Positions 46,601-58,734 of a DNA stretch of 64,000 nt are shown here, one piece after another. Below the pieces are notes generated by a model. That model searched no databases, was not told the DNA's origin, and was given only the letters and a program-made list of their open reading frames with translations. This stretch comes from Helicostylum pulchrum (taxonomy: Eukaryota > Mucoromycota > Mucoromycetes > Mucorales > Mucoraceae). The DNA lies in the NCBI GenBank assembly GCA_025677825.1, contig JAIXMO010000006.1, positions 124,001 to 188,000 of the forward strand. Reading direction: 5' to 3'. A program made the position numbers and the translations under genes. How positions within the stretch are numbered: the stretch's first letter is position 1; each line of letters begins with the position of its first letter.

Positions 46601-49512
46601 GTATTTGTGATGAATATCCTCTTGAAATTGTTTATGATGTAATTGTCAGTTCAACATCTTCAAAGACAAACCGAGAAACGAAACAAAGTTTGAATGCTAT
46701 CGCTAATCGTATGATGGACCGAAATGAATTATTATGGCTTTCTACAAGACGTATGGCAGAAGAACTTGAAAAGATTACTGTTTTATTAGAAGAAAAATGG
46801 CAGAATAAAATCGCCTCTTTGCAATTTGATGTTATGCAACAGTTTAGTAAACTGAATCAAGAAATAGAACGTTTCAGTAAATATAGTGATGAAACACAAC
46901 GTGAAAAGGAGTTCTTGGATATATACAATGGTGTGATGAAGTTTGTTATTGCTTCTGTTGATAAACTCTTCTTGGAAACTGCTGAAGATTCAATTACTTC
47001 TACACCTCATGAACAATGGTTTCAAAAGACATATGGAAAGCAATTGATTTATGCTTACAATCTTCTTAAAAAACCTACTTCCATGAAAGAATATCGACGT
47101 GGATGGGAATGCTTTCAACAACTTCATCGTCAGTTGATGACAGAGACACACAAAGTACGTATTCTTGAATTAAGTCATGTATCGCCGTACCTTTTCAGCA
47201 TGAAGCGTACACTTATTGGTATCCCTGGCCGTCATGAAAACGATGAATCTTGTTTTATTGATACATTTGGTACAAATGTAATTGTTCTTCCTACCAAAAC
47301 GAAACCCAAGAAATTAGATATGAAGGGTACTGACGGTAAAAAGTACTCCTATTTGTTTAAGGGTTTAGAAGATCTCCATTTGGATGAACGTGTTATGCAG
47401 TTACTGACAACGACCAACGGTCTTTTAAGTGAAAACGGAGCAACTGCTCTTCGTGGTATGAAGGCCAGGACATATGCTGTTATTCCTTTAAGTGACCATT
47501 CAGGTATGATTCAATGGGTAAATGATGCTACACCGTTTTTTGCATTATTTAAAAAATGGCAAAAGAGAGAGTCTGCTGCACATATGCTTTTAACCAATGA
47601 TAAACCCAACGAAGCTCTCGTGCATTCGTTATTACAAAAACCTACCGAAACCTTTACGTCAAAGGTCGCCTCTATATTAAAGGCATCTGGATTACGAGTA
47701 ACTGCGAACCGAAAGCACTGGCCAAAGGAAGTTTTGAAGCAAGCCTATCTTGAACTTGTCAAAGAAACCCCTGGTGATTTACTTGAAAAGGAACTCTATT
47801 ATTCTAGTTCAAGTGCTACAGAATGGTATAAGAAGACTACATCCTTTGCTCGTTCCTTAGCTGTAACGTCTATGATTGGTTATATCATTGGCCTTGGTGA
47901 TCGTCATTTGGATAACATGTTGATTGATTTTAGATCTGGTGAAATGATTCATATTGATTATAACGTTTGTTTTGAAAAGGGTAAACGTCTTCGCGTTCCT
48001 GAATTGGTACCTTACCGTTTAACTCAAAACCTTTATGGTGCTTTGGGTATTACTGGTGTAGATGGTCAATTTAGAACAGCTGCTGAAGAAACGCTCCGTG
48101 TGCTTCGTAAACATAAAGAAGTACTTGTCACTCTTTTGGATGCATTTGTCTATGATCCTCTTGTTGATTGGGAAAGTGAAGCAGTAGAAACAGGACATCG
48201 ACAAATGATGGAGTTACAAACCAACCTTGGATTAATAGCTACTCGTATCACAGAAAAGCAATCAGAGAATGAAAAGGAAAGAGCATCGATTTTAGGAAGT
48301 TTGGCTAGCTTAAAGCATAATTTACATCAATGGCAAGAGTCTATGCTTTTAGAGGCAGAGTCCTTGAATGAGGAAGAAGGAAGTGATGATGATGATGCGA
48401 TATTAGACAATGACGGAACTTTGACTCAAATTGAAAATGACTCTCCCTCTTTCATGGTAAGTATTACATATTATTATTTTTTCATTCGAGACTAAATTTC
48501 AGATATAAAAAAAAAAATTAATAGGGTCGTCTTCCGATTTATCTTTTACGTGAAGTGAAAAGTCATATCTCTGGTATAGCCTCACTTATTTCAAATACTA
48601 AATCTTCTACTGAAGGAATATCTCCTTTGCTGGAATCAATCACTATTATTGAAACTGATGAAGATAATGAATTACGTCCTGCTCAAAAGAGTGCAAAAGT
48701 AATATATATATATTTTAAAAAAGAATATGACTTGATCTTTATAACTAATAATTTTTCTTTTATTTTAATTGATAGATGGCACTCGATTCTCTCGCTGTGT
48801 TAGATGCTGAATTCAAGAGGCTTGATAAGCAAATTGCAGATAATAAGAACTACGAATCAGAATGGAGTTATACTCAATTGGTAAAGTGGTATATATACAT
48901 ATATATTTGTTGTCGATAACATGTTATTTAATATCTTATTATAAATTAGCTCGAGTTTATTCAATTGATGAATAAATCTGTTCAGGAATATTATTTAGCT
49001 ATCAGAACTTTAGAAGAATTTGGACCTGATAGTAACAAGAATACCTCAGCTACTGTTGCCACAGATTATAACAACCGACCTCAGGAAGAGTTTAAACCAG
49101 TAGACAGTGCAAACTATGAAGGTTTAGAACAATACGATGAAAGTACACCTGATGATCGTGTTGCTAATCAAAACAATGGGTCTCAGAAAATTGGTAATAT
49201 TTTTTTATATATAGTCTAGTATGAGTTGACGTGTTAATTTTTTTCTGTAGCAATCAATAAGATACCTACCAATAATCATGTAGTTAAAATTATGAAGAGA
49301 ATTAGATCTAAATTGGAAGGTGTTGATTTTGGAGTACAGCATAAGATGCCAGTTTCTGAACAGGTAAATAAATATAAGACAAGGCTTATTTTGAAATATA
49401 CAGGACCTCCACTGATACGATTTTATAACACTAGGTTACAAGATCGATAGAACAAGCTACTTCAGTAGATAACCTTTGTTTAATGTATGAAGGATGGACC
49501 AGTTGGGTTTAA
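40604..49512 (+). CDS. SMG1: SMG1-type PI3K-like protein kinase (nonsense-mediated decay)
   Basis: About 8.9 kb with roughly 20 short introns; about 2,500 residues estimated. Exons were followed from MSSKRNNAFNTGSGNFSKNS through a long helical-repeat N-terminus and a FAT region (for example LESCLELARLDRFRNWIASA; HSAKVARRQGNFELAQKLIN). The kinase domain (about 47100-48150) starts in the large exon 46411-48450. Key motifs are SPYLFSMKRTLIGIPGRH, FKGLEDLHLDERVMQLL, GLGDRHLDNMLIDF and HIDYNVCFEKGKRLRVPELV, then LLDAFVYDPLVDW. HIDYN in place of the usual HIDFG is the SMG1 form of the activation-loop motif, and LxAFVYDPLVDW is likewise SMG1-like. The FATC domain ends in KRIRSKLEGVDFG, EQVTRSIEQATSVDNLCLMY and EGWTSWV. 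SMG1 phosphorylates UPF1 during nonsense-mediated mRNA decay. The kinase-FATC linker is only about 300 residues, against about a thousand in animals. Confidence 0.9.
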
Positions 49513-49781
49513 CATATCGATAATATTGATAGTTGAAATTATTGTAAACATATACGACAATGAAAGAAGGAATTGTAGACAGTCTATCGTGGTCGGCGCA
49601 TACTCGCAACTCATAAAAGGTGCTGCAGTAAAAAAAAAAAAACTATACAAAGTGATGCTATAGATTATTTTTTTTTCAAATAAATAAAAATACTTTTAAT
49701 TTTACCAAAAAGATATAACATAATATACACTTTTTTTTTTTGTTCTTTTTTATTTTATTTATTTAAAAATAAGGTTGTGTT
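49513..49781. other. Convergent 3' region
   Basis: Short space between the stop codons of SMG1 and the minus-strand Arf-GAP, AT-rich with T runs. It holds both 3' untranslated regions. Confidence 0.5.
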
Positions 49782-51342
49782 TTATGCATTAAAGTAATTT
49801 CTTACTCTACTAGAAGCGTTTTCAGCTAAATCCTTAACAGCGTCTAAATCAAGGGCAGCTTGATCAACAAATTTTCTTGCCATAGCGACAGCATGATCTT
49901 GCACATTATCCCAATCACCTAATGAAACAACATCAGGGTTGTTATTATATGATCTACTATCTTCCATTTCTGATTCTCTTCCAAAATATTGATCAGATGA
50001 AATGGCTTTAGCACTAGAGAATTGAGAAAGGCGACTGGACTCAGCTGCAGTGACAGCAGGATCGTAGTCGTTTCTACCGAAATACTGGTCTGAAGAAATA
50101 GCGCGTGCAGATCCGAATTTTTCTCTAGCAGAGTTAGTTTCATCTTGCTGAGATGGCTGTTGATGATAAGATTTTTGAGAAGGCATAGCAGTAGACGATG
50201 GCTTTTCATTCATATTCATACGAGACATACCAAAGCCAAGTTTTTCGTATTCATCTTCGTTTGTATTTGAGCGACTACGAGAACTCGTATCATTATACGC
50301 TAAACGAGAAGATTTAACCTTGGATGGTTGTTCTTCTACGCTAGCAGATACACTTGGTTCATCCTCTTCAACTCCATATTTAACATTACGTTCCGAATCC
50401 TGTTTAGCTTGAGCTTCAGCAGCTTCGAAATTGAAGTTTACAGGTGCTTTTTTAATACCGAGTTTACCTGTCTTTCCAGATTTACGGGGTGCACGTGCAC
50501 CAACAGTAGATCGTGCTGAACGCGCATTGGGTGTAGAAACTGTAACGGGAGTAGATGGTGGTGCAACAGGTGTTTCTTCCTCTTTTTTTTCTTCAACAGC
50601 TTCGGGTGATGCGGTAGATTGTTCAATTGTTGGCTCAGGTTGTTGATGAGGAGGAGTGGGAGTAGAAATAGGTGTTTCTTCTACTGGTGCAGCACCATCA
50701 TTCATATCAATTACAACAGTAGTTGGATTACTATTAAACCAATTTTTTTTTAGTATCTATTACGAACCCATTTTCTCTTTCTTTTTTTTTTTTATGCTTA
50801 CGCGATAGCATCATCAGCTGTACGTTTTGTTAATAATTCCTTATATTGTTGAGCAGTTCTACTAGAATACTTTACTCTTGCATCCTTAGTAGTACTACCT
50901 CCATTTTTAGAAAAGAATTCTGTTGCAGTCTGATTGCCTCCGACTTTCATCATACGAAGTTGTTCCCAACTCCATGAATCGAGTACAGTAGATCTATTTT
51001 GTATGCAAAAAGTTTAGTTTTCCCCATCTTTTTACTACCACATAATACCATTTACCTGACAAAACTAATATGAACACCTAAATTACGATGAGCAGAAGAA
51101 CAATCGGTACAAATGTATACACCAAATGACACAGAAGCCCAGTTTGGGTTTTTTGAATTACAATCGAAGCATGCCTTTTATATATGAATATACAGTAATA
51201 GTTAGTTAGCTCAATAAAAAAGGGAGGGAGGGACAAAAAAGGTTTCTTCTCATAGTTATGTTTAATATATTACCTTGTTATAGCGATTCTGCTTAAGCTT
51301 CTTGAATACAATTTGAATTTGCTCTTTCGTAGGTTCTGGCAT
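49782..51342 (-). CDS. GLO3: Arf GTPase-activating protein (Glo3/ArfGAP2-3 type)
   Basis: Starts at the ATG at 51342-51340 with [20 protein letters not shown]. The spliced N-terminus forms the Arf-GAP zinc finger: [20 protein letters not shown], then [20 protein letters not shown], giving C-x2-C-x16-C-x2-C and the catalytic Arg in the HRNLG-proximal helix, followed by [17 protein letters not shown]. The last exon (49782-50705) encodes a Pro/Thr/Glu-rich linker, a basic segment ([20 protein letters not shown]) and two repeats of the Glo3 motif, [11 protein letters not shown] and [11 protein letters not shown], near the C-terminus. A helical end ([20 protein letters not shown]) follows. Glo3 proteins stimulate GTP hydrolysis on Arf1 and bind coatomer at COPI vesicles of the Golgi. 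Four exons. Confidence 0.92.
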
Positions 51343-52330
51343 ATTTTATAGCAAGATGAAGAAAAAAAAGTTACTTTGCAAATATGATGGTGTTCGCACT
51401 TTTAAAGGGAAAAAAAGAGGGTTTTTTTATTGGCTGTATTGATTGCTCTTTCTTCAGGATAATTAAATATCCAGCAATAAAGTAATGCAGTCGAAAATAA
51501 GAACGTTTCCCGGTTTACGTGTACGGTTATTCTTGGTGAGAATCACTATTAAACCTGGATATAACCATGGATGCTTCTTATAGAAAAAGCATATTCTGAA
51601 CCTTCCTTATCAGCTAAAAAGAATAGATAGAGAGAACCATTATCAAATGTAATTGATCTTACGAAAAAGAAAACCGCAAGTGACCGAAAACTCTTACGGG
51701 CTCTTATAGTAACTTGCGATTTACAAAATCTTGATAAAATAATAAGATTGCTCTATTACCATATCAGATAAATATACATTCGACACTTGTTTTCATATTA
51801 AAGGTGCTCTTCAGCACTGTGGTTTTATCCCTAATGTTATTCCCAAAATGTTTCTTAAATTTTAATGTTAATATAGAATTTTATGTAACTCGAAATTTCT
51901 AAATATATTCGAAAATTTGAATTTCTAAGGCGTTATACAGCTTAGAAACGCCTTTTTTTTTTTTTGAAGAGTATCTTAAAGCGTTGTTTAAAAACTCAAA
52001 AAAAAATTACAAGTTAGCATTTATGGAATACACAGAAAGGAGAAAAAAGAAATACAAGATAATTTGACACTGTACTTGTTTGCATATAGACACATTGTTC
52101 TACTATATATTGAATCTAATTTAAGCACCTCACTAGGACTATAAAGCATAATACATATGTATACACATATATAAACGTTGTGTAAAGGTACACATATATC
52201 AAAATAATACATCCTTGCCAGCCAATCATGGCGGTTCTCCTTTGCTTACAAAATAATGATTTCTTTTTTAATATAGTCTGCAGCTCTTTCTAGATTAACC
52301 TTTTAAAGAGATCTTTTTTTGAAAAATATA
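51343..52330. other. Divergent promoter region, no gene seen
   Basis: Spacer between the divergent Arf-GAP and SYLF-SH3 genes. AT-rich with T and A runs; no supported frame. Confidence 0.5.
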
Positions 52331-54428
52331 ATGAAGAAGCTCAGTACACCAACTTCTTTCAATTCTCCTTTACCAACGGACTTGGCAGGTAAAAGAAAAA
52401 GAAAAAAAATAACACAATATATTCCAGTAAAAAGTATACTGATCTTGCAGTTTAGGTGAATGCAAGAAAGCAACCAAAATTTTAAACTCTTTTCTTGGTG
52501 AGAAAAAAAAAACGAAAAAAAAAAAAAGAATAATCAAGTTAAATAGTATTCCCTTTTATAGATCCAGGAGAAGGTCTTGATATCATTATTCCACCTTCTA
52601 TCTTGGAAAAAGCAATGGGTTTAGCTATTTTCACTGTATTAAAGGCAGGATTTTTATTTTCGGGTAGAGCTGGTAGTGGTTTAGTAGTTGCGAGGTATAA
52701 TTAAAAGGAGTAGCAGTATCAAAAGGGAAAATAAAAATAATAAAACAAGTTATTAGGTTACCAGATGGTTGTAAGTGTTTTTAATATATATAAAAAAAAA
52801 CGTCAAAAATTACGTTCAGGTAAACTGAAATATCTATAATATGTAGCTTGGAGTGCACCTTCAGCCTTATTAACAGGTGGTATAGGAGCAGGTGGACAAA
52901 TTGGTAATTTAATTATTTTAATTATTTCACAGTTGAAAAAAAAACCTTAAATGCGATTCCATTTTTTTTTAGGTGCTGAATTGACTGATTTTGTACTTGT
53001 ATTAAATACAAAAGAGGCTGTAAAAACATTTAGTCATTTTGGAAATATTACATTAGGCGGCAACATATCAAGTAAAGTTTTACACTGCATTTATTTTTAT
53101 ATACAATATTAAAAAAAAAAAATTGTAGTTGCTGCAGGACCTATTGGACGTAACGCAGAGGCATCTGGATCAGCTACTTTAAAACATATATCATCTGTAT
53201 ATTCGTACAGCAAAACACGTGGTTTATTTGCTGGTGTGTCACTGGAAGGATCAGTCATCTGTACACGAAATGATGCGAATGAAAAGATGTATGGTGAAAG
53301 ATACACAGCCAAACAATTGTTAAATGGCACTGTACCTCCTCCATCGGAAGCTTATTCTCTTTATCGAGCCTTAAGTGCTAAATTTCGGTCGTTTGGAAGT
53401 ACAGGTTCCTTGTATCAACGTCAAATAGAACGAGAACCTACCAAGATCTATAGAAACACAACCATTTCTGCACCTGGTACATTACGTATTCCTCCTGTTA
53501 GACGAAATATAGCTTATCAAACGCCTCGTCTTATTGGAGCTCCTCCACTAGCGCAAAATCATGGCTACAATAATGATAATGTACCACTATCTTCTACCGA
53601 AAACTATTATAATTACACTCCTGTCACACCATCTGCGCCTACGGAGAGCCCTATCACTATCCAGTACAATAAACCTTTTCAACCTGATAGTCCGATCCCC
53701 CCACGTCTACGTAAACCTTTTCAACCTGACAACAACCCAACCCCACTCTACATGAATAAACCTTTCCAACCCGACAGTCCAATCCCGCAACAACACTTGA
53801 ATAAACCTTTCCAGCCCGACAATCCGACGCCGCGACATATCAATAAACCTAATCAGCTATCACCGGTAGTGAAGAACTCTAGAGCCAGCATGCCGTCTCT
53901 TCTACGCGATAGTGAAAAGATAAGTTACTACGACAACTATAGTAGCAGTAGTCTTAAAGCTTTACCATCGGCTCCGTCCTTTGATGGTGGTGATCAACGT
54001 AAGAGCTTTACAGCCGATATAAGAAAACCAGTGTCTGCTCCTTTGTTTGAAGGCCAGTGTATGAGTTTTACGACAGATATAAAAAAGACGGTACCTGCTC
54101 CATTGTTTGATGGTCAGCGTATGAGTTTCACGAGAGAAATCAACCCTTCTTCATCTTCTGCTGCTGCTGCTACGAATCCATCACCTCATCAAAAGGCAAA
54201 AGCACTTTACGCATATACCAGCGAGCAAGAAGGTGACTTGAGTTTTCAGCCAGGCGATGTGATCTTGGTTACTGAAAAAACAGATACTCAAAATGCTTGG
54301 TGGACTGGAAAACTATGTGGACAATCTGGATCGGTTCGTTTTTTTGTTTTTATTTTATTTGTTTGTATTTTTCTACTAATAATTGTATATATATGTAGTT
54401 TCCGTCCAATTACGTTGAATTACTTTAA
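52331..54428 (+). CDS. SYLF-SH3 protein (Ysc84/Lsb3, SH3YL1 family)
   Basis: Eight exons: 52331-52388, 52456-52497, 52562-52694, 52757-52770 (14 nt), 52847-52903, 52973-53071, 53129-54333 and 54399-54428. The sum is 1638 nt, exactly 546 codons (545 aa). The SYLF domain binds phosphoinositides and actin: GECKKATKILNSFLDPGEGL, IIPPSILEKAMGLAIFTVLK and GFLFSGRAGSGLVVARLPDG. It continues SWSAPSALLTGGIGAGGQIG, then AELTDFVLVLNTKEAVKTFS. The RLPDGSWSAPSA core is only restored when the 14-nt exon is included. A linker has repeated KPFQPD...P motifs and three copies of a second repeat. The C-terminal SH3 domain reads ALYAYTSEQEGDLSFQPGDV and WWTGKLCGQSGSFPSNYVEL. Yeast homologues act in actin patches during endocytosis. 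Confidence 0.92.
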
Positions 54429-56581
54429 AAAAGTTTTTTTTTTAGATATGGGAGTTTTTTTTAAAAACCTTTGCGCTTTTTTATATATATACATGTATAC
54501 TTACAATTTAATAAATATTTTCGAATCAGGTATTAGGGACCGTCAATGTCAATCTAACGAAATTTATCCGTTTTATGATTGGTCAATAAAAAATTGTATC
54601 TAACGAAACGCTCTTACCGCTTTTCTCATTAGTTTGAGAAATTAGGAACTTTTATTATTGATATGATTGGTCGAAAACAAAAGTTATACCTAGTAATTTG
54701 TCGTAGAGATTTTCTTGCGTTATTATGATTATTATTTCGTGATTTATTAAGAGATGTAAGAATTGAAGCTCTTAATTTAGGATTTACGTTTATAAATTTT
54801 CGTTTTATCATACAAGATAATAAACTGAAGTGAACGTAACTAATTAGTTCATTGTGGAGGACGTCAATATTCTGTTATTTTTATTGGTTAGCTTATTATT
54901 TCGTATCTTACGAAATTTGAATTTGATGCCCCCTATCAGATTCTAACAAAAAAAAAGAGTGCCCTTCTATTATTGGGTTAGATCCCCCCTCCCCCAAATA
55001 TTCAGGTACAGCACGTTAAATGCGACTTTACTTGCATCGCGTATTTGTTTATATGCAAGCGGCATCGAAATAATAATAAAAAAAGTCGTAAGTGTTGAAC
55101 CCTTCACATAAACAGAAATATTCACGTAGTTACATGTTGGTTTTTTTTTTAAAAAAAAAAGAGAAATAGAAAGTATCTGGCGTATATTTGCTAGCTTACT
55201 CCGTATTTCTTTTTTCTGTATTCTTCGAAACATTTGGATCGAGATTCTACGTAGTTATACTTTTCGAAGTTTCTATTGCTTTATTTATAGTTTACGCTAA
55301 TCTCTTTTCTAATAAAAAAAAAAGAGGATATCGTTTCCGTTTTTCTTTCATTGCACAAATAAAAAATAAAAAAAAGGAGGGGATCAGGATAGAGTGCATC
55401 GAATGTTTTTGTTGGGCTGCGAAAAAACTTCAATCATTACACGGGTAGTTAAAATTTTAGATACGGTCGTGCCACTGCCAATTTAAGGATTTAGTAAACT
55501 TAAAAATTTGCAGCCTCTTACAAAATAAAATTGCTTTTTATATATTATGAACAAGTACGAGAATATCAAAGTGCTTCTTTATAATTATTCGCCGTAAGAA
55601 ATATATAACATATTATACTTTTGCTGATGTTCTTTATACTAATACATAGATGGTAGGTCGTATAAGGGTTTCTCTTATTATACGGATGGCTATTTACGGG
55701 TGAATGACTTCTTGGTGGTGCTTCCGTAATGGTTACTTTTTACTGGTTTACTTTTCTTTTGCTGTTATGCTTCTGCGAAAAAGGTATACCGAGATTTTTT
55801 TTCACTAAAATCGTTAAATCGGTAGTGGAACATCCGTAGATACTTGTTGTTACTAAGTTGACAAATAAAAGCCTTTTGAAGAGTCGAAATGACTAATCGA
55901 TCAGTTTCTTATAATGGGAAAACCTATCTTGTCACTCAAAAATTTGCGTTTTGACCGCACTAACCCACCCCCTCAATTTTTTTAAGGCCAGAATAGTTAA
56001 TGTAAAAAACACGCCACATTCCTTTGTAGAATTTTTATTTACTTTTTTCTACAGGATTACCTATTCTTATTACAGTGTCAATTTATTTTTATAATGTACC
56101 TTTTTTTTTAAGAAAAAAAAAAAAAAGATGTGAATACAAGGAATTATAAAAATAGACGAGAACATGATGACTAAATCTAAATATTTAAACATTTCGGAAG
56201 CAGTGAACCTGGGGGTTTTTTTTATAATAGAACATAAAAAAAAAAGGGGGGGGGGGACCTTATATGTACATCAAAAAGGCCAAATTAATACATATTATAA
56301 ATTACATAAAAGTTTATTGTTTTTTTTTACAGAAAACTTTAAAAGGGCATAAAAAAAAAGAGATTAATAAAAATATATAGAAAAAAAAAATTGAAAGGTA
56401 TATAAAGAAACCTGTGTGTGATTAGAAAGGTATTTTTTGGAACTGTAGAATAAAAAATAAAATAAAAAAAAAGAGAGTGATATGTGTAAAAAAAAAAGGG
56501 AGAGAGAGGATACTATGTAAAAATAAATTTCGGTGTCATAATTATAAACGAATGGTATGTGTGTGTGTTTGTGAGTGCGTG

Positions 56582-56639
<58 letters not shown>

Positions 56640-56658
56640 TGTGTGTGTGTGTGTATGT
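54429..56658. other. Intergenic, no gene seen
   Basis: About 2.2 kb between convergent genes. Contains the 3' region of the SYLF-SH3 gene, poly-A/T and G runs (56246-56257), a short C run near 54987 and the GT microsatellite at its right end. No frame with protein character was found. Confidence 0.5.
56558..56656. repeat. (GT)n microsatellite
   Basis: About 100 nt of imperfect GT repeat in the 3' flank of the minus-strand DP gene, ending close to its stop codon (56659). The open frame it creates on the plus strand is only repeat. Confidence 0.9.
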
Positions 56659-57777
56659 TTATGAAACTGTAGTTACAGAAGATGGAGGCCAGATTTTAGT
56701 CAAGATATCAATATCTTGATAAATAGCAAAAGAAGAAGAGATAGATAAACAAGCTTCATTACCACGATTGTAATGAGTTTCGATATCAGCTTTACCTTGG
56801 ATCATAAAGAAGGGCAAATGAATGATTTTTTGATGATTGATATTCTGATGATGGTTTCTTGTGACAAGTTGCTTCAATCTATTCAAGTTATTCCAAGTAT
56901 CATGATAGCTGTTCTTGTTTTTTTGAATGGAATCAATTAATAATTTTTGACGTAATTCTTCATTTTTGATTTCTTGTTGAAGGATGTCTTGTTCGTTATG
57001 ATGAATACCAAGCCATTTGATTTCTTTACGGTCTTTGGTGATAATGTCCAAGGCCATCAATACGTTCAATGCGTCATAAACACGTCTTCGAATGTTCTTT
57101 TGATCGATACCGACACTGTGGCTGTTGTTGCGCTGAATATCAGCAGCGAGTTCATCTGCTACTTCATTGTAGGTGGTAGTCTTTTTCTCAGCTACCTTGT
57201 CACAGACTTGTTTAGAAAAGAGTCTTAGACCCTTGATTTGTCGATTATCTTCTTCTACCTTTTGTTTTTTGTTTATACTGGTTGGTTCATTCCAACATCT
57301 TTTCTTTTGTTGTTGTTGTTGAGGTTGAGGAAAGAAATGATGGGCGTTGAAAAGTTCTTGCTTTTCCAAAGCTAATAATTCAGATCCAGAGTTGAGCAAC
57401 GATTGAATTGAACCTTTCTTGTTGAAGGAAGAAGGAGAAAACGAATTCACCGAAGAAGAGTTTGGTGAAGAAGGAAACGATGAAACAGATAAAGCTGATG
57501 AACATGTTGAATAAGGGGGAGAGGGAGGTACTGGAGATGCAACATTTATTGTTGATTGGCTTGTTAGTATAGGTGGTAATAAAAAGTCTGTTGTTGTTGA
57601 CATTTTATGATAGTGGTCATGATTTAATACCATATGATAATCTTCTTTGAATATCGTACTACTGGTGTTAATACTAGCCCAGTCACTATCGTCATGCCTG
57701 TTTCTCTTTAGAAAAAGAGAAGGCAACGGTGGTAGCTGAGTAGTGGTCGAAAATTTGTTTGACGATAGTATAGTCAT
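56659..57777 (-). CDS. TFDP: Transcription factor DP (E2F dimerisation partner)
   Basis: Single-exon frame of 372 residues. The winged-helix DNA-binding domain is at about residues 185-260: [20 protein letters not shown] and [13 protein letters not shown], then [20 protein letters not shown] and [12 protein letters not shown]. The [17 protein letters not shown] block with KEIKW is the signature of DP proteins as opposed to E2F. A dimerisation helix follows ([20 protein letters not shown]), then a marked-box-like C-terminal part ([20 protein letters not shown]). The N-terminus is Ser/Pro-rich and disordered, with one Gln run. It should heterodimerise with an E2F protein to control S-phase genes. 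E2F/DP was lost in Dikarya, where SBF/MBF factors took over, and kept in early-diverging fungi. The absence of introns is unusual here. Confidence 0.92.
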   Translation of the reverse strand: MTILSSNKFSTTTQLPPLPSLFLKRNRHDDSDWASINTSSTIFKEDYHMVLNHDHYHKMSTTTDFLLPPILTSQSTINVASPVPPSPPYSTCSSALSVSSFPSSPNSSSVNSFSPSSFNKKGSIQSLLNSGSELLALEKQELFNAHHFFPQPQQQQQKKRCWNEPTSINKKQKVEEDNRQIKGLRLFSKQVCDKVAEKKTTTYNEVADELAADIQRNNSHSVGIDQKNIRRRVYDALNVLMALDIITKDRKEIKWLGIHHNEQDILQQEIKNEELRQKLLIDSIQKNKNSYHDTWNNLNRLKQLVTRNHHQNINHQKIIHLPFFMIQGKADIETHYNRGNEACLSISSSFAIYQDIDILTKIWPPSSVTTVS

Positions 57778-58734
57778 TATTTTTACTGTTGTTGATTTTT
57801 TAGTGATTTTTTTTTGATTTTTGATTTTTTTGGGTTATGTAAGTTGTACTTGTAAAAAAAAAAAAAAAAAAAAAGAGTGGTTTTTTTTTCTTTACAGTAA
57901 AATAACAAGAGATAGATAGAGAGAGAAGCGCTTTTTGTTTATTAATAAGTTAAATAAATAGGAAAGAAGGGGAGAAGGATATTATGTGTGGGGTGGTTTG
58001 TTTTTTTTTTGAATTATAATAAATAATAAAGAGAAAAGAAGGGAAAAAAATGTATAATGATGTAGATTAGAGTAAGTTGTAACCATGAAAAATTTTTTTT
58101 TCGTGGCTTTTTATTATATAAGAAAATCGAAAAATGCGTGTGCACATTTTTTTGTTTTTTATATATAAAACAAGTTTCCCTGATATGTTTCCGGAAGACG
58201 GAAAGACTATTTAAAGCCATTGATTGACAGTATCCCGCCCTTTTTTATTTATTTTTTTGCAAAAAGAAAAAGCGCGGGAATACCTATTTAGTAACAGTAA
58301 ACAATTGCATATGAATATTGTTGGGGATAGACCTAGATTTCTTTTGAAACAAGTTTTACTAATGACTCTAATCTCTTTTTTTTTTTTTGGTTTTTGGTTT
58401 TTGGTTTTTTTTTTGGTACCTTTTTTTTTTCTTATCGCGAAAGAGTTTGTTTTTTCGGGTAAGGTTCAAAGTATAAAATGTCAGTGCGTGATTTTTTTTT
58501 TTTTTTTTTACCTGCATAATGATTAAAATATAAAAAAGTACGTTTTTTTTTATCGCTGTATATTAAATTAATTTTAAAAACAATAACAAAAAAAGTGTAA
58601 TTCAGCTTCTTTATTATTTTCTCTCTTTTTCTCTGTATGTGTATTTTCTCATTTCTGTATAAAAGGTTGAGGTTAAGTGGGGGTGGGGGTGATATTAAAA
58701 TATTATGATATAAAAGAAAAAAATAAAAATCTAT
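57778..58734. other. Intergenic, no gene seen
   Basis: Promoter of the DP gene and 3' region of the CBS/PB1 gene. Contains T and A runs (21 A at 57854-57874) and TTTGG repeats near 58386-58412. No supported frame. Confidence 0.5.

Noticed and set aside
54335..54603. Read-through C-terminal extension of the SYLF-SH3 frame
   Set aside because: The SH3 domain is cut at GQSGS and completed by FPSNYVELL after an intron (54334-54398). The unspliced extension is low-complexity and destroys the SH3 fold.
56477..56719. 80-codon frame of alternating Cys/Val
   Set aside because: Translation of the GT microsatellite.
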